Below, in pieces: positions 22,713-35,430 of a stretch of 64,000 bases of DNA. The stretch is from Xiphias gladius. Its lineage: Eukaryota > Chordata > Actinopteri > Istiophoriformes > Xiphiidae. The stretch covers positions 15,843,501 to 15,907,500 of the forward strand of contig NC_053422.1 of assembly GCF_016859285.1 (NCBI RefSeq), read 5' to 3'. Each line of letters opens with the position of its first letter. Position 1 is the stretch's first letter. The translations under genes and the position numbers were made by a program. The notes beneath the pieces are model-generated. The model saw nothing but the letters and a program-made list of their open reading frames with translations. It ran no database searches and was not told the DNA's origin.

Positions 22713-25088
22713 CTTTTCTTTGTTGGGCAGTGTCTGTGTCATGGTAAACGTGTCTCCTCCGTTAATACTGACCAGCTCCGCGTCTACAGACGGAAACGGT
22801 GCGGGGAAAACCACTACGTCACTCTTGAGTGTGTCTGAGCTGAAACAGACGTCGTACTGCTGAGTAGCTTTAGAGTAAGACCAGCTCCCGTCAGGGTGGG
22901 TGGTGATCATTGGGGCGCCGTACCTGCTGAAACTGCCGTCTGACCTGTGGCACTTGACCGCTATTAAACTGATGAGGCTGAGCAGAAAGATCAGTGACAC
23001 CGACGCGATGGCGATCAGCAGGTACAGGTTTAAATCGGAGAAGCTCTCCTCCTTTATGGGCACATGTCTGAACTGAGTCTGGATGTCAGCTGTGCTTTCG
23101 ACCACCACCACCTCGATAGACACAGTAGCCGACAGGGAGGGTTCTCCGTTATCAGAAACCAGGACCACCAGGGGGTGAGTCTTCAGGTCATTGTCACTCA
23201 TTCTCCTCTTAGTCCTGATTTCCCCGGTGCTGGTTCCGATGCGGAAGAGGTTGTTACCTTTGGGCTCAGAGAGGTGGTAAGAGAGCAGCGCATTGTATCC
23301 AGAGTCTGCGTCTACGGCCCTGATCTTTGCCACAAAGTATCCCGCTTCAGCAGAGTAGGGGATGCTCTCGCTGTTAACGGATCCGTGCTCGGAATAGGGC
23401 GCGAGAATCGCGGGACTGTTGTCATTCTCATCCAGGATGAAAACGTTCACAGTCACGTTGTTGCTGAGCGGAGGAACACCAGAGTCTGTGGCCTGAACTT
23501 TAAACTGAAACGTTTTTAGCTCCTCGTGGTTAAAAGACTGTAGACTGACTATATCTCCGGTCTCTGAGTTGATGTTCAGCAATGTTGGTAATAGGTTACT
23601 GTTACTTTGTAAAAATGAATAGCTCACCTTGCTGTTCTGCTCAATATCAGCATCAGTCGCAGTCACTGTTTTAATAACTGCTCTCACTGGGCTGTTCTCA
23701 CTCACGTATACATTTATTCGGGGCTCTGGGAACCGAGGTGCGTTATCGTTGACATCAGAAACGTGTATGGAAACTACACTCGTGCCGGAGAGTGGCGGGT
23801 CTCCTTTATCAGTGGCGATTAGGGTGACGCTGTAGTTAGAGACACTCTCTCTGTCCAGGTTCCCGTAAACTAACAAAGAATAATAGTTTTTGTAGTTTGT
23901 TTCGAGTTTGAATGGAACCTCATTTTTAATTTGGATTTTCACGTCGCCGTTTTTTCCTCCATCTCTGTCGAGGACTGACACAAGCGCAACTACGGTACCT
24001 GCTTCAGCGTCCTCTCTCACTGAGTTATGTAGTGACGTCACCGTGATCTCGGGAGCGTTGTCGTTGAGGTCCACCACTTCTACCAGCACCTTGCAATGAG
24101 CAGACATCGGGGGCTGACCTCTGTCACTGGCCTCTACACGTATCTCGAAGGCTTTTCTTTCTTCAAAGTCTATGTGGCCTTTTACTTTAATGACCCCCGT
24201 TTGACTTTCAATTTCAAACACATCAAGTACACGATCTTGATCCTTGCTTCTCAGTGAATACACAATCTCACTGTTCAGGCCCTCGTCTGCATCGGTGGCG
24301 TTGACGGCGATTACTATAGTGCCCAGGGGAGCGTTTTCGTGAATTTTTGCCTTATACAACGTTTCGCTGAATATCGGAATGTTGTCATTGTTATCTAAAA
24401 CATTAACAACGAGCTGTGAGGTGCCTGATTTCGGAGGACTCCCCCCATCCACTGCTATCAGTGTCATGGGGATCACAGGCTGCTTCTCGCGGTCTAAAGC
24501 TTTCTGCAGCACTAACTCGGCAGACACGCTGTCGCCTGCTTTGTGCACTGCCAAAGAGAAGTGTTCGTTTTGGCTCAGTTTGTAAGTGCTGACTCCGTTT
24601 CTCCCGACATCTGCATCGGTTGCCTCGGATAATGCGAATTTTACTCCCGGCAGTGTACTCTCTGCGATGTACAAATTTTGCAGTTTGGTCGTAAACAGCG
24701 GGGCATTGTCATTTACATCTAAAATGTCTACGTCGATACGATAAAGCTTCAAAGGGTTATTTATCACAGCTTCTAGGCTGACTGAGCATTTAAGTTCCTC
24801 TGCACAGAGCTCCTCTCTGTCTATTCTCTCACTGACATACAGAACACCAGTCTTAACATTTACCTCGAAGAATTTTCTTTTTGATCCGGTAACAATTTGG
24901 AACATACGGGATTCCAAGTCTTGTGAATTAAGGTTTAGGTCCTTAGCGATATTCCCAACAGGACTCCCCGGGTTTACCTCCTCCGAGACGGAATAAGAGA
25001 GCTGCCCCGACACCGCTTCCCAGCAATAGTCCAGTAGAAAAAGCCCTAGATAAATCCCGAAATAGCTCCATCTACAAGGTGAATACAT
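22713..25088 (-). CDS. Clustered protocadherin, gamma-type variable exon G8 (first of the left group)
   Basis: 792 codons from ATG at 25088 ([20 protein letters not shown]) to donor GAGAAG then GTAGGA. EC1 loop CAEELKC and [22 protein letters not shown]2 [22 protein letters not shown]4 [20 protein letters not shown]. In EC5 the usual [10 protein letters not shown] is shortened to LPTLLNIN, two residues fewer, at the edge of the shared block. [10 protein letters not shown] replaces [10 protein letters not shown] in EC6, and the tail has [12 protein letters not shown] in place of FTRTQTLPN. It is the first exon after the 18 kb gap and so the most upstream member of its group. Confidence 0.95.
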
Positions 25089-25209
25089 AATTCTGTCCGA
25101 TATGAACGAAGCCCAAATACGACGGTCAGATATTTCAGGCAGTGTGGAAGATATCAGCCCAGGTGAGCCCTTAATATGATAGGAAAATTCTCTGTTGGTT
25201 CCACCGTCC

Positions 25210-25324
25210 TCCGTCTCTTTATAACAAAGACTGAGGAAACGTCCCTATCGCCTGAAAACAGGAGGGGCTTAGTTGTATCAGAGAGTAGCGCCGTCTCTGA
25301 TGGATCAACAGCGACGCCACGTGG
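25210..25324 (-). promoter_or_regulatory. Promoter of G8, diverged CTCF-like element
   Basis: Minus strand 25324-25300 reads CCACGTGGCGTCGCTGTTGA then TCCAT. It keeps CCACGTGG and gains CGCT but has one extra base and has lost TAGACC. AAGCCCCTCCTGTTTTCAGG and GTCTTTGTTATAAAGAGACG (the palindrome with one change) follow. Confidence 0.6.
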
Positions 25325-25390
25325 GAAAGAACGTAACATGCAGAGGGCAGTGAAAACATCATATGTCGCCTCATAGGCAGCCATTAAGTC

Positions 25391-25420
25391 TCCCCCTCTC
25401 TCATTCTCTCTCTCTCTCAC
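25391..25420. repeat. CT-rich simple repeat
   Basis: TCTCCCCCTCTCTCATTCTC followed by more CT units; low complexity. Confidence 0.7.
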
Positions 25421-25486
25421 ACGCACGGAAATAATCGTACGTTGTGTTGAAGAGCGTAAGAAAACCAAGAGAGCTGGGAATTACCT

Positions 25487-25507
25487 TTCAGCACCATGGA
25501 CAGCATC
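25487..25507 (+). promoter_or_regulatory. RE1/NRSE (REST-binding) site
   Basis: TTCAGCACCATGGACAGCAT plus C, an almost perfect RE1. It lies 163 bp upstream of the G8 element. Unlike the other left-group sites it has no exon 200-260 bp to its right, so it is either G8's own silencer or what is left of a lost exon's 3' flank. Confidence 0.82.
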
Positions 25508-27825
25508 TTAGAGTGTGTCCCAGGTGCAAAGCCTGTTCTGCCCGTCTTGATGCACGGTGGCTGTGTCCAGACCGTGCATGTGTTAAAACATGATGCACTC
25601 GCCCCAAACGCACACAAACACTCTCTGCAGCTCACACTGCCTTCCACCTCTCTACCCCACGTCTTTTTTCCCATTCATATAATTTAGCCAGTAATTCGCA
25701 CTAATTGTGTACACTGTGTCAGTGAGGTTGGTTTCAGTTTTGATGAAATGGCGACACTGGGCTTCCATAGCTACCAAAAATTGCGACATCCAGCCATTTA
25801 TTTCGGGTATCCTGCTCTGGAGGCAATTTCTCAATATCACCCAGGATCTCTATGATAAATTATCAGCCACTCTTTGCCCAATAGTTAGGACTTTAATCTT
25901 TCATTCACGTCTTTTTACTTTGTTAGTATCAAATTATCACATACTGTTTTTTATAAACAATGATTTCAGTCATAATGTATATTTTTACAAGTGTAATAGA
26001 GGGCTTAGCACAGCCAAAAATTGTAGAATTATTAATACATTTTCTTCCCACTGGACCCATGTAACTCCCTTCTCCCTTTCTCTTTGTTTTTTTGTGTCAG
26101 CCTTGAGGCCAATAAATGAATTTAATTGGACCCTGTTGTCCTGCAGCATGCATGCACACAGGAGGGACGTCTGGGTGCTGTGGTGTATTTCGGTGTATTT
26201 CAGTGTTTCTCCCCATTTTCACAGAGAGTGTTGTCATGGGCTTAGGAACATTCCCTCGTTTGTAATCCTAGGATTAAGCCCTGGATTCAGAAACTCCTGT
26301 CCTATTTCCATTCTGTTGGAAACATGATTTGATTTGAAAATATTAATAACCATCACACACTGAGCTGCAGTCATCTGTTAACCCCAAAATGCAATAATAA
26401 TAATAGCACACAAAGGTATGACCTGTGTGCTCAATTTTCCTAATGTATTGCAAGAGAAAATTGTATGTACTGTAGACAAGGACAATAGGTAGCATTTACA
26501 TGTAGGTTATTAACATACATACAACCACGCACGCACGAAATTCACCTGGCCCATCAGACCCAGACAGCCCATGATGAAATTTAGAGATTCATAGTTTATT
26601 TGTAGGTCACTTTCTATGCTGCAGCGACCTTACAGGACTTCGGCCTGGATTACTTTTCTCATAAAATCAGCATGACACATATGGATCATGATGCTAGAGT
26701 TTTACTCAGCATTGTAAAGAGAATTTATCCTTTAAAACGCATCCGTTCTGCTTTGTGGCCTGCTGACCCCGTGACCTTATTTTGTAGGCTAAATGAACAA
26801 GCCATTTAAATGTGTTAGAAACAGCTGCACACAACTCTCCAATAAGTCATAAAAAAAGCTACAATAGTGTCTACATTTACAATCTACGTGTAAAAATACA
26901 CCACATAGCCCACATACGGTATATGAACGAAAGTAGAGGGGATGTAGTACTGAATCCAACGTGAGAGCAAAGTCGGGGCCTGTCACTGAGCATGCCCAAT
27001 AGGACGTGCAGGAAACACCGATTGTGTCACGGGGATGTAAAAGATGCTGAACACGCAGAGCATCCTCTTCCAATGCCAGATACAGCTCCTCTGGGAAGCA
27101 TCCGCAGAGGGGTCAGATAATCTACATACACTCAAATGAAGATGCACGTGTGTGCCGCTTTATTGATATTGTTTTAGTTGATTAACCAGGTCCTCATAAA
27201 GACAGTATTTCAGCTTTTATTTATGAACTCTGTGTGCATTGATGAAAGTTGCATTTCCTGAGGATATGATAATTGAATTTGCTGAATAATTAATAGTGAA
27301 TAAATGGTGGTTAAGAAAAATACACAGTATTTGCTCCGTGTACACAGGGAGCTGTGAATATTAAATCAAGTGGTTAAATACATATGTGCCTGTTAACCTG
27401 CTTGTCTGTCTGCAGTTTACCTATTACATGATACAGTTAAAGGAGAAACAGTACAGAGGAGAGAGAGCAGTGTGATCAAAGGAGGAGAGGGAGCAGTGAG
27501 TGGTGGGTGGGGGGTTAATGGCATGGGCCGAAGCGGTGGACAGCAGTGTTTTAGGTGTGTTCACTGCATTATTAAAGAGCTACCACCACATATAGTCACC
27601 AAATTAACTCCTTTAACTCCTCCATACTAATGATTCCGTTATAGTCCTTTGCATAGCCATCGGTTGTGTGTGTGTGCGCTTGTGAGTAAGTGTGTGTTAT
27701 AAGGATGTGTAATGTATTGTTCATCTGTGTGTGAGGAGATGGGGGAAGGGTGCTATCTGAACATGCTTCAAGGCTAGTACCCACCCACCAACCCCCTTTC
27801 CGCTCTCCTTTTGCACAGCTCCCTT

Positions 27826-27839
27826 GTCTCCATAGCAAC
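27826..27839 (+). promoter_or_regulatory. RFX X-box-like motif
   Basis: GTCTCCATAGCAAC is a close match to the RFX consensus (GTNNCC, short spacer, GGYAAC family). It is followed by GCC in a conserved-looking, GC-richer patch of the gap. Confidence 0.45.
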
Positions 27840-27870
27840 GCCATCTCAGGCACAGACATGATGCATATAT

Positions 27871-27871
<1 letters not shown>

Positions 27872-27902
<31 letters not shown>
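27872..27902. repeat. (CA)n microsatellite
   Basis: About 15 CA units. Confidence 0.95.
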
Positions 27903-27905
<3 letters not shown>

Positions 27906-28413
27906 TGCAGAAGCCTATGGGTTTATTTTTCAAAAGGCATGGGATAGTATATAAAGTAATTCACTGGATTCCTTACACACTTCCACATTTGTATCTGCTA
28001 ATGTTCAGTTTCATGCTGCCCTTTCATCTTTCTGAGCAAGTCGGACCACATCATAGTGACAGCCGCAAAATACGCCCACACACCCAGGCAAACACAAAAA
28101 CTACACTCCTATGCATACCAGACCAGACTGTCCAGGGCACAAGTTGGGCTTCTCATGCATTGGTAATGTAGCACTGCGCACCATATTCACTATGACAGAT
28201 CCACTTTAGCAGCAGCGCCTGCTTCTCTTACCACCCCCACAGCCCCACAGAGAGCCTGACCTTTGCATTCAGCCATGCCCAACCCACTGTACCCTCTCTG
28301 GGCCAGGGCTCTGGAGACCACCCCCACATCTGCAGTCTGCACACTACACCCTGCTTCATGTGACGGGAATCTGATGTCACGGTGCTGTTTTTGTGTGGAT
28401 TAGAGCTCATCAC

Positions 28414-28430
28414 GGCACGAGGGGGCAACC
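28414..28430 (+). promoter_or_regulatory. CTCF-like site in the gap, convergent with right-group promoters
   Basis: GGCACGAGGGGGCAACC fits a CTCF core (GAGGGGGCA) on the plus strand. The promoter elements of the right group lie on the minus strand to its right, so the pair is convergent, as in mammalian alpha-promoter/enhancer loops. One motif seen by eye; occupancy is unknown. Confidence 0.45.
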
Positions 28431-30349
28431 TACTCCTTGTGCATCTTTCCTTCTTTACTCAGTACCCACCTTCTAGTACTATATTATGCTTATTATTCAG
28501 ATGTATTCCTCCTCATTTTTTCCATATAGAGACACTGCTGAACCTAATTCCCCTAGTCCACATTCTCTGGTGATTCTCTGACAAACAGCTGTGATATGGC
28601 TCGTACAGCACTCGCTTTTAGCAACAGTGTGACTAGAACCACACCCAAATGCAGCAGTACACCAATCACTTAGATCTGCTGATAAAGTAGATGGATGAAA
28701 AGAGATAAGGAGGTAAAAATACTGGTATAATGTAATAGAAACATACCACTGGGAGGTGAAATTGCATTATAGGAACACAAATGAATTAAAAAGTGACGGA
28801 GGAAGGGAAATGAGACTCGGAAGATAAAGAAGTCTAAAAAGAGAGTAATGTACTTGGTTTTCCCTGAGAGGAATATTTTCCAAATAGAGAATTAACTCCC
28901 TATCTACCATAGGACACTGAGGTTTCAAAAATCTTTTTGTATTTTAAATCAGAATCCCCAGCCATGCACAGACACGTGTAGAACCCTATATAATACTGTC
29001 CGTTTAGTAGGTGACTAGACTCACATGTGTTAACAGTACACATGAACAGTTACGCAAAGGTATAATCTAAACAGACATATGGCATGAGAAAGAAACAGTG
29101 AAAGAGTTGGAGGGGGAATCACTCCTAGAATTTAATCCAACTACCACTTAATCATTTATTTCCAAATCTGTGCTCGCTTCCACTGGTTTCTGGAATAAGT
29201 AGGACAGGGGCGGGTCCATGGAAACATGAGCCGGAACAAGATGAAAAGCAGGACACAGCAATATGGAGCATGCCCAAACACACACATGCACTTACCCCTG
29301 AGATAAAATTAGAGGCACACCAATACAGTGTTCACTCATTTGGAAAGCAATGGTACAATGCCCAAAACTCACTTAATTAGTTACTCTACTGTAAAACATA
29401 AGCCAGGAGAAACAGCATGCAGTTGTTGCTGAAGTGGTTGTTCCATTCAGTGGTGTCATGAGCTGTCATTGCTCAGCGAGGGAGACAGGACAGTAGAATT
29501 TAGATTTTAATTCAGCACATGTAGTCAGTCTACATACCTAGTATGCCTACAACGCTAGGAATACAATACTGTGTATGCTTCTTTATGATTTTACAGATAC
29601 TTTACGTAATGTCTTAGCCTCTCCGTTAATGCACCCGCTCTAGCTATTTGTTTCTATTAAGTATAAGGACATTCATAAAATTGTGTCAGTGTACAAATGA
29701 TCAGTAGCGCAAAGGGCCAGTGGTTTGCGAAAGCCAAAATATCCTCCTCATAACAGAGCTATGCAATCACAATTTCAGTCTTTACACACACTCAACAGAA
29801 GCAAGGTGTGTTATTGAACCTGTAATGTTAAATATACAGTAAGTAATACTAAGCATTTATACAGCATGAACTGCAGAGGCTCTGTAGGAAGTAATGATCA
29901 GGGTTTTTGTTTTGCTTGTGTTTGTGTCTGTGTAAGAGAGGTGTGAGGGTGAGAAAATGAAAGGATGGGAGAGAGGAAGACAAAGAGAATCTATGTATCT
30001 GTGCATGAATTTAATTATATATATACTTCATTGTAGAAAAGTGAGAATGTCATACGTCTCTCCCTCTATGAAAAAATATTTTAAAAACATCTAACCCAGC
30101 AATCAGGTTATGATTGCAGAGGCACAGTCATGGTTTGCTTTCACAGATCATTACTGTCAATAAAACAGGATGGATTATATGCTTTGGTAACAGCAAAGGT
30201 ACCATAGAGATGTGATTGGTCACCTAGAATCAGTGCAACTGTAATCAACACTCTGATTGGCTCAACATTGTGCCTAGAGACAAAGGCAGTGTCTGATAGA
30301 TCTCGTCTTACACAGGGAGAACCCGTCATTGAGTACTATTTCCCCTCTT

Positions 30350-30363
30350 GTATCCATGGTGAC
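30350..30363 (+). promoter_or_regulatory. Possible RFX X-box-like motif
   Basis: GTATCCATGGTGAC, with the half-sites of an X-box, lies at the edge of a C-rich patch. Weak on its own. Confidence 0.3.
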
Positions 30364-31940
30364 GCAGATGCGGCCCCTGTCAGTGCCCCTCCCTTCACCC
30401 CCCTCCTCTGCACCCCTCTTTATGAGCACTCAGTATATATGGCAAGGACAGGGCATTTATTTTTCCCATTTCACTAACATACAAACACCTATAAACTCAT
30501 AAATATGGGTCGCGCTTGACTAAAACACATTCATTTTTCCATATTCTGCACATTCACCTATTTAACAGAGGATTCACACGCTCCCTGTACACTCTCTGTC
30601 TCCCTTGTTCTCTTTCTCTGTCTCTCAGTCACGCACAGACACAGCCTAAAACAAACAATTTTACTGGGATTAAGAATAAATCTAGCTTTATAGTCAGACA
30701 TGGCTAACCTAGATTTTTCAAACTGTTCACTGGGGGAGAGGGCATGGACTGTGTTTGGCTTAAATCAGACAGAATGGAAAATGGAACCGGACCTGCTATC
30801 TGACACATCAATACTGACACAAAAACTCAATAACAATACCAATCAATACAGCACCGTGTGCAAAATGGCTGCATGCTTAAAAAATTGAATGTATTGACAC
30901 ACAGACACACATACTGCACAAAGGAAGTGGCAAGTAATTTCCACTTTTTGCCACAAGGAGGAGACTTTTCACCCTTTTCTTTGTTCTCCATAGCAGGCTC
31001 CACATGCACAGGCAGACACACTGGTGTCTGAAGCAGGCAGAGCTATAAAGCCTTATATTAGATTAGCACACTCACACATTCCAAAAATTGTATCAGTGGT
31101 ACAGATACGCTAGCGGCCGCGGTGTCTGCCACGCATTTCCCCTGCCTGCGGAAATTAAAATGTCAACTCTCCCAAAGGGGAAAGGAGATGGAGTGGACGT
31201 ATCTAACAATGCCTGTACATTCCCATTCGTGCTGATACATATCAAAACAGAGAGATAAAGACAGAGATACTTCCATCATCCACAACTGAAGATTATGCAG
31301 AATTTATGGTTTCTTTAATGGAGTACTAGCATATATTGTAGTTTACATCATTCACATACTAAGAAAAAATACATAACAGCAACTGTAAAACATAGTTTAT
31401 CCAAACTTTGGTGTCTCATTTATATTTTCCTTGCATCAGCACATTATATGTGTGTCTATATATCAATATAATATTGTGTAATGTCTATTTTTACTGTCTT
31501 ATTAGTCATTCAGTACTGAATATGCAGCAGGCAGTGCAGCATCTGAAGTGCATTGCAGGTGCAGGCCTGCTGCACTAGGGCTTGGCCCATTTCTTCCTCT
31601 TCAAAAAAAAGGTCTGAATAATAGAGGAGAGTGCTGGCCTGCAGAGATTCTGATTCTGGAAATGGTTGAAATGGTTTGGTGAGGTTGCTCCACTTTCCAC
31701 AGAAAATGAAGATAACTATTTATAAAATAATGACTTGCCTACCAGTCATTTAAGCTCGGGCTCTGTCGCTGTAGCTCTCCGAGAATAGCAAACACCATCT
31801 TCCACTCTCATCAGCATCAAAACTTAAACAGCGACATGGACATCGTCGCAGCATGCGCAGCAACAGAAGCTCCTTATACTGAGGTGACAACGAAAAGAGC
31901 AACATGCATGTTAGCTTGTATGGGTGTGGTATGTTGATTG

Positions 31941-31941
<1 letters not shown>

Positions 31942-31985
<44 letters not shown>
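31942..31985. repeat. (GT)n microsatellite
   Basis: About 21 GT units. Confidence 0.96.
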
Positions 31986-31988
<3 letters not shown>

Positions 31989-32010
31989 TAGAGACAGGTA
32001 GAGGGAGTAA

Positions 32011-32303
32011 TACACTCAGTTGCCAATTTATTAGGTATGCCTGGTTTAAAACTAAGGCACACTAATGCTATAGCCGTGCAATTAATCACACCTTCATGAT
32101 GTTTATAATGTTCAGGTTTTTTAAAATTGTTTTAGAGAGGTGTTACTTCATTGTAATGGTCTTTTTGAGGCTGTAGTTGTGTGTGCTGTTGAACTGTACT
32201 GTGTTATTCTGAAAGGTGTCCATCCCATTTGGTTAGAGTAAATATTGGAAACACCTCTTAGTATAACGCAGTACAGTTCAACAGCACCAAAAACTAGAAC
32301 CTC
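32011..32303. mobile_element. Possible non-autonomous DNA element with internal inverted repeat
   Basis: At 32011-32043 there is a sequence (ACACTCAGTTGCCAATTTAT then TAGGTATGCC) resembling a dispersed repeat I remember from many fish genomes. At 32167-32303 there is an imperfect inverted repeat: GTGCTGTTGAACTGTACTG at 32183 faces CAGTACAGTTCAACAGCAC ending at 32287, and weaker pairing extends outward to GAGGCTGTAG and CTAGAACCTC. No coding capacity. Whether these are one element or two is unclear. Confidence 0.45.
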
Positions 32304-34889
32304 CAATCAACACCCCCTCCATTTGGGCTAAACATTGCCACTGACAGTAAATCAAATACCAAATACATCACAGAAAAGGGGCAACTGAATTTGAAAAAAA
32401 ATCGCAGAAATGTTGCACAAATTTTAACAACAATAACAGAACACAAAGTAAAAACTAAAAAAGCAGCCTGGACTTTAGCCTGGAATTTAAGGGTGAGTGG
32501 TATCCTAACTTACTCTACGTGCTTCTGCCTTTCAAATCTACTCTTCATGGCATCATTAAGATGATTCCACCTAATCGCATTAGAGGAGCACCGTAGTCGA
32601 ATTATCTCTTTACACACTTCACAGAAGCCTTAATCCAGGAGAGCTGGGAATGCTGACAGCAGTGGCACAATGGAAGAAATATATTGACAGAAATTTCCTA
32701 TTAAAAACACTTCAAGGAAAAAGGATAATGTTTTTGATATAAAGCATTAGCATTTACATTTACATTTCCACTGCACTAAATGGTGAAACCAAAACCTAAA
32801 ATGTTGGTTTCACAAAAGTAATATTTACTGCAGGGGTACATTACTTTATAATTCTAGTGTTCTTTCTTTTTTGTTTTTATTATTATTATTATATATCGTT
32901 GTTCCATAAGAAGCATCATCTGCACAACTTACTACTCCAGTTCTCAGTTAAAGGACAAAGCAAAGTGAGTCAGGATTAAGACAAACATTAGGGAGTAAAC
33001 AAGGGCTTAGGGAACAATTATACTCCTGTCTTATCGCAAAGACCCTATTTGGGGTAGTCTGTAAACAAGCAGACCAAACTCCTTGTTATTTTGGTATCAT
33101 GTTTTTTAAGGCCTCTGTTTTCTCTGCTCAATTTTGCTCCTCTTATCCACATTAAACAGATTTTCACTTCATTATCTGTAATGTGATGCTTAGATTATCT
33201 AGCCCGGTATCTACTGTGGACGGTTTAGATTTAGTACGCATGAAAGATTTAGTTTTTTTATTAAATTCGTCACGTGATACTTGATCTTGTTATCTGCTAT
33301 TAAACCCTGCTGATATCTAAACCATCAGACTAAACATGATGTGGCACACTAACAGTGGCAGTGAGGCCTGACCTGTAGGTCATATGCTGCTGAATGTGAG
33401 TTGAGAGACACAGATTAGATGAGAGAGACACAGTTACCACTAAAAGTACATCACAACTGGATGTTATTGATCTGCACAAAGTCTAAGAAATTCATCATTA
33501 AATGAAGAATTTAGTGTTTAAGTGATACGTCAAGCCCTTAGATTATGCGTAGCTAAACGCAGACCTTGAATATGTGACATGCACTTGTATGAATAAAACT
33601 AAAATTTAAGAAAAAGGCAGCGTCTGAAAGACAGCAACTCAACAAAAACCAGTTTTGGAAAATGTAACAACAGCAGATGAAGAATGACAAAAAGGAAGAA
33701 AAATCCTTCTGCTGCATCTGAAAATGATTATTATGTTTTCCAGAAAAGAAGACCTTTTGCTTTAAATCAGATAATTACAATTTTTATTTATTTTTCTAAT
33801 TTATTTTTTACAACGATCACTTTAAGGTTATATTTGAACCCCAAAACAAAAATAAAGCACTTATTATATATAAATGGAGCCATCTTTATGCAACGCAATA
33901 CTGTACTGTTTCTTTAAAACAGTTGTAACAGAAGTTATGATCACCATAGTAATTACTTGTGCAGGGACACACACAAACCCACTAAAACAATAACAGTAGA
34001 GCCCAAGGCTCTACTCCAGGAGAGCTCCATCTTTAAATCGGAGCGACATGTATCACATAGTATGTAAGATGCAACTTGTTTATAATTGCACAACAAGGGT
34101 TAGAGGCAATATCGCAACCCATAATAGAACACAATCAGTCTGACTGTACAGAAATTCCCTTATTTGTATTAAAATAAATATTTTTCATGTGGTATGAGAA
34201 GGACAGGACCATGTGGTGTTTTATATAACAAACCAAACAACACTGTGACCAAACTTTATCCTAAATTAACCAAAATAACTATCCTTACTTTAAACCTAAG
34301 ACAACTTAGGCGTGATTTGAGTAGTGATCAGTAATGCTACAGAAAGTAGGCCGCTTTTAATTGTGAACTTGTGGATACACACACATCGACCTAAAACCCA
34401 GACCAAAAAAAAAATAAAAACTTAGGCTAGTTCAAAATGTTTTTCTTATATTCAAATATATACTGTATGTTTGATATATGGAAAATTTAAGTGTGAAAAC
34501 ATGGCAACACATTTTTTAGACAAATGGGGGTTGAAAAATGGGGGTGGGTACCAATTCAACAGCCTATTTTGAGAATGTTATTTAATGTAAAAACATGCCT
34601 CTGCCTTCTCATGCAGCATATGGAGTAGTTATTTACGGCTGCTAAAGCCAAGTCACTTCCACCACAAATAGCTGAAATAGTCACTTTGGGTTCATATACA
34701 GGACACAGACGCACACAGAAAAAGAGGATAGGTTCAGAGTCTTATGTTCGTGACTCCAAGCTTGAGGTTGTGAAGAGCCAGACTAAGGTTTGGTAGTGCT
34801 TTCCATCTCCCTACTTCTGCCGCAGTCATAAGACCGAGAGACAGAGAAAGGTGCTCTGACATCCTCTGACAGCTCTACTCACAGCCTCA

Positions 34890-35430
34890 GTTTGTGGAGA
34901 AAGAGGAGGTAGGGTTGAGAGGAGAGGCTGTGTCTGTGGTCAGAAAGAGAGAGGAGAATGTAGGGTGATTGATAGCGTAAAGACTAATGGACAAGCATAT
35001 GTACCCTAATAGCAATTAGCAACCAAAATAAGAATAACAGGCTCAAATGAAAAAGAGCGGGGACAGAGAATGAGGGAGAGAGTAATCCAGCCTCCAAAAA
35101 GTACCAGCCATTTTCTATCAGCTTGCAGTTACATGAAGAAACAGGAGGGGGCATAAGAGAGAGTACCAACCAGAGAAAATCAGGATGTGTAGGAGGAGGA
35201 GAGGGATGAAGAAAATCAGAGAAAGGAATTCTTTGTCTAAGGATGAGAATGAAAAGATATGAAAATAACGGGTTGAAGCAACTAGTTAACAAAGGCAGAG
35301 AAACCAGTAAAAGGTGTAGATGAGAGGAATAGCATGCATTGCTGTAGAAAAGTGGGGAGGTGATAATGAGAACAAAGGCAGGGGGAAGAGGGAGAGAGCG
35401 AGCCAGTCGGTGGGAGGAGAGAGTGGGATA
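34890..35430. repeat. GA-rich (purine) low-complexity stretch
   Basis: Strongly purine-biased plus strand with many GAGAG/GGAGG words. Frames on the opposite strand (for example 34984-35292) are leucine/serine-rich by-products. Confidence 0.6.

Noticed and set aside
25707-26327. 206-codon plus-strand frame in the gap
   Set aside because: AT-rich, with no recognisable domain, no repeat copy and amino-acid use like random sequence. Chance frame.
27596-27933. Minus-strand frames rich in CVCVCV
   Set aside because: Translation of a CA/GT microsatellite.
28228-28428. Open minus-strand stretch with a possible donor, considered as an alpha constant exon
   Set aside because: The three frames show none of the conserved constant-exon words (DWRYSAS and others).
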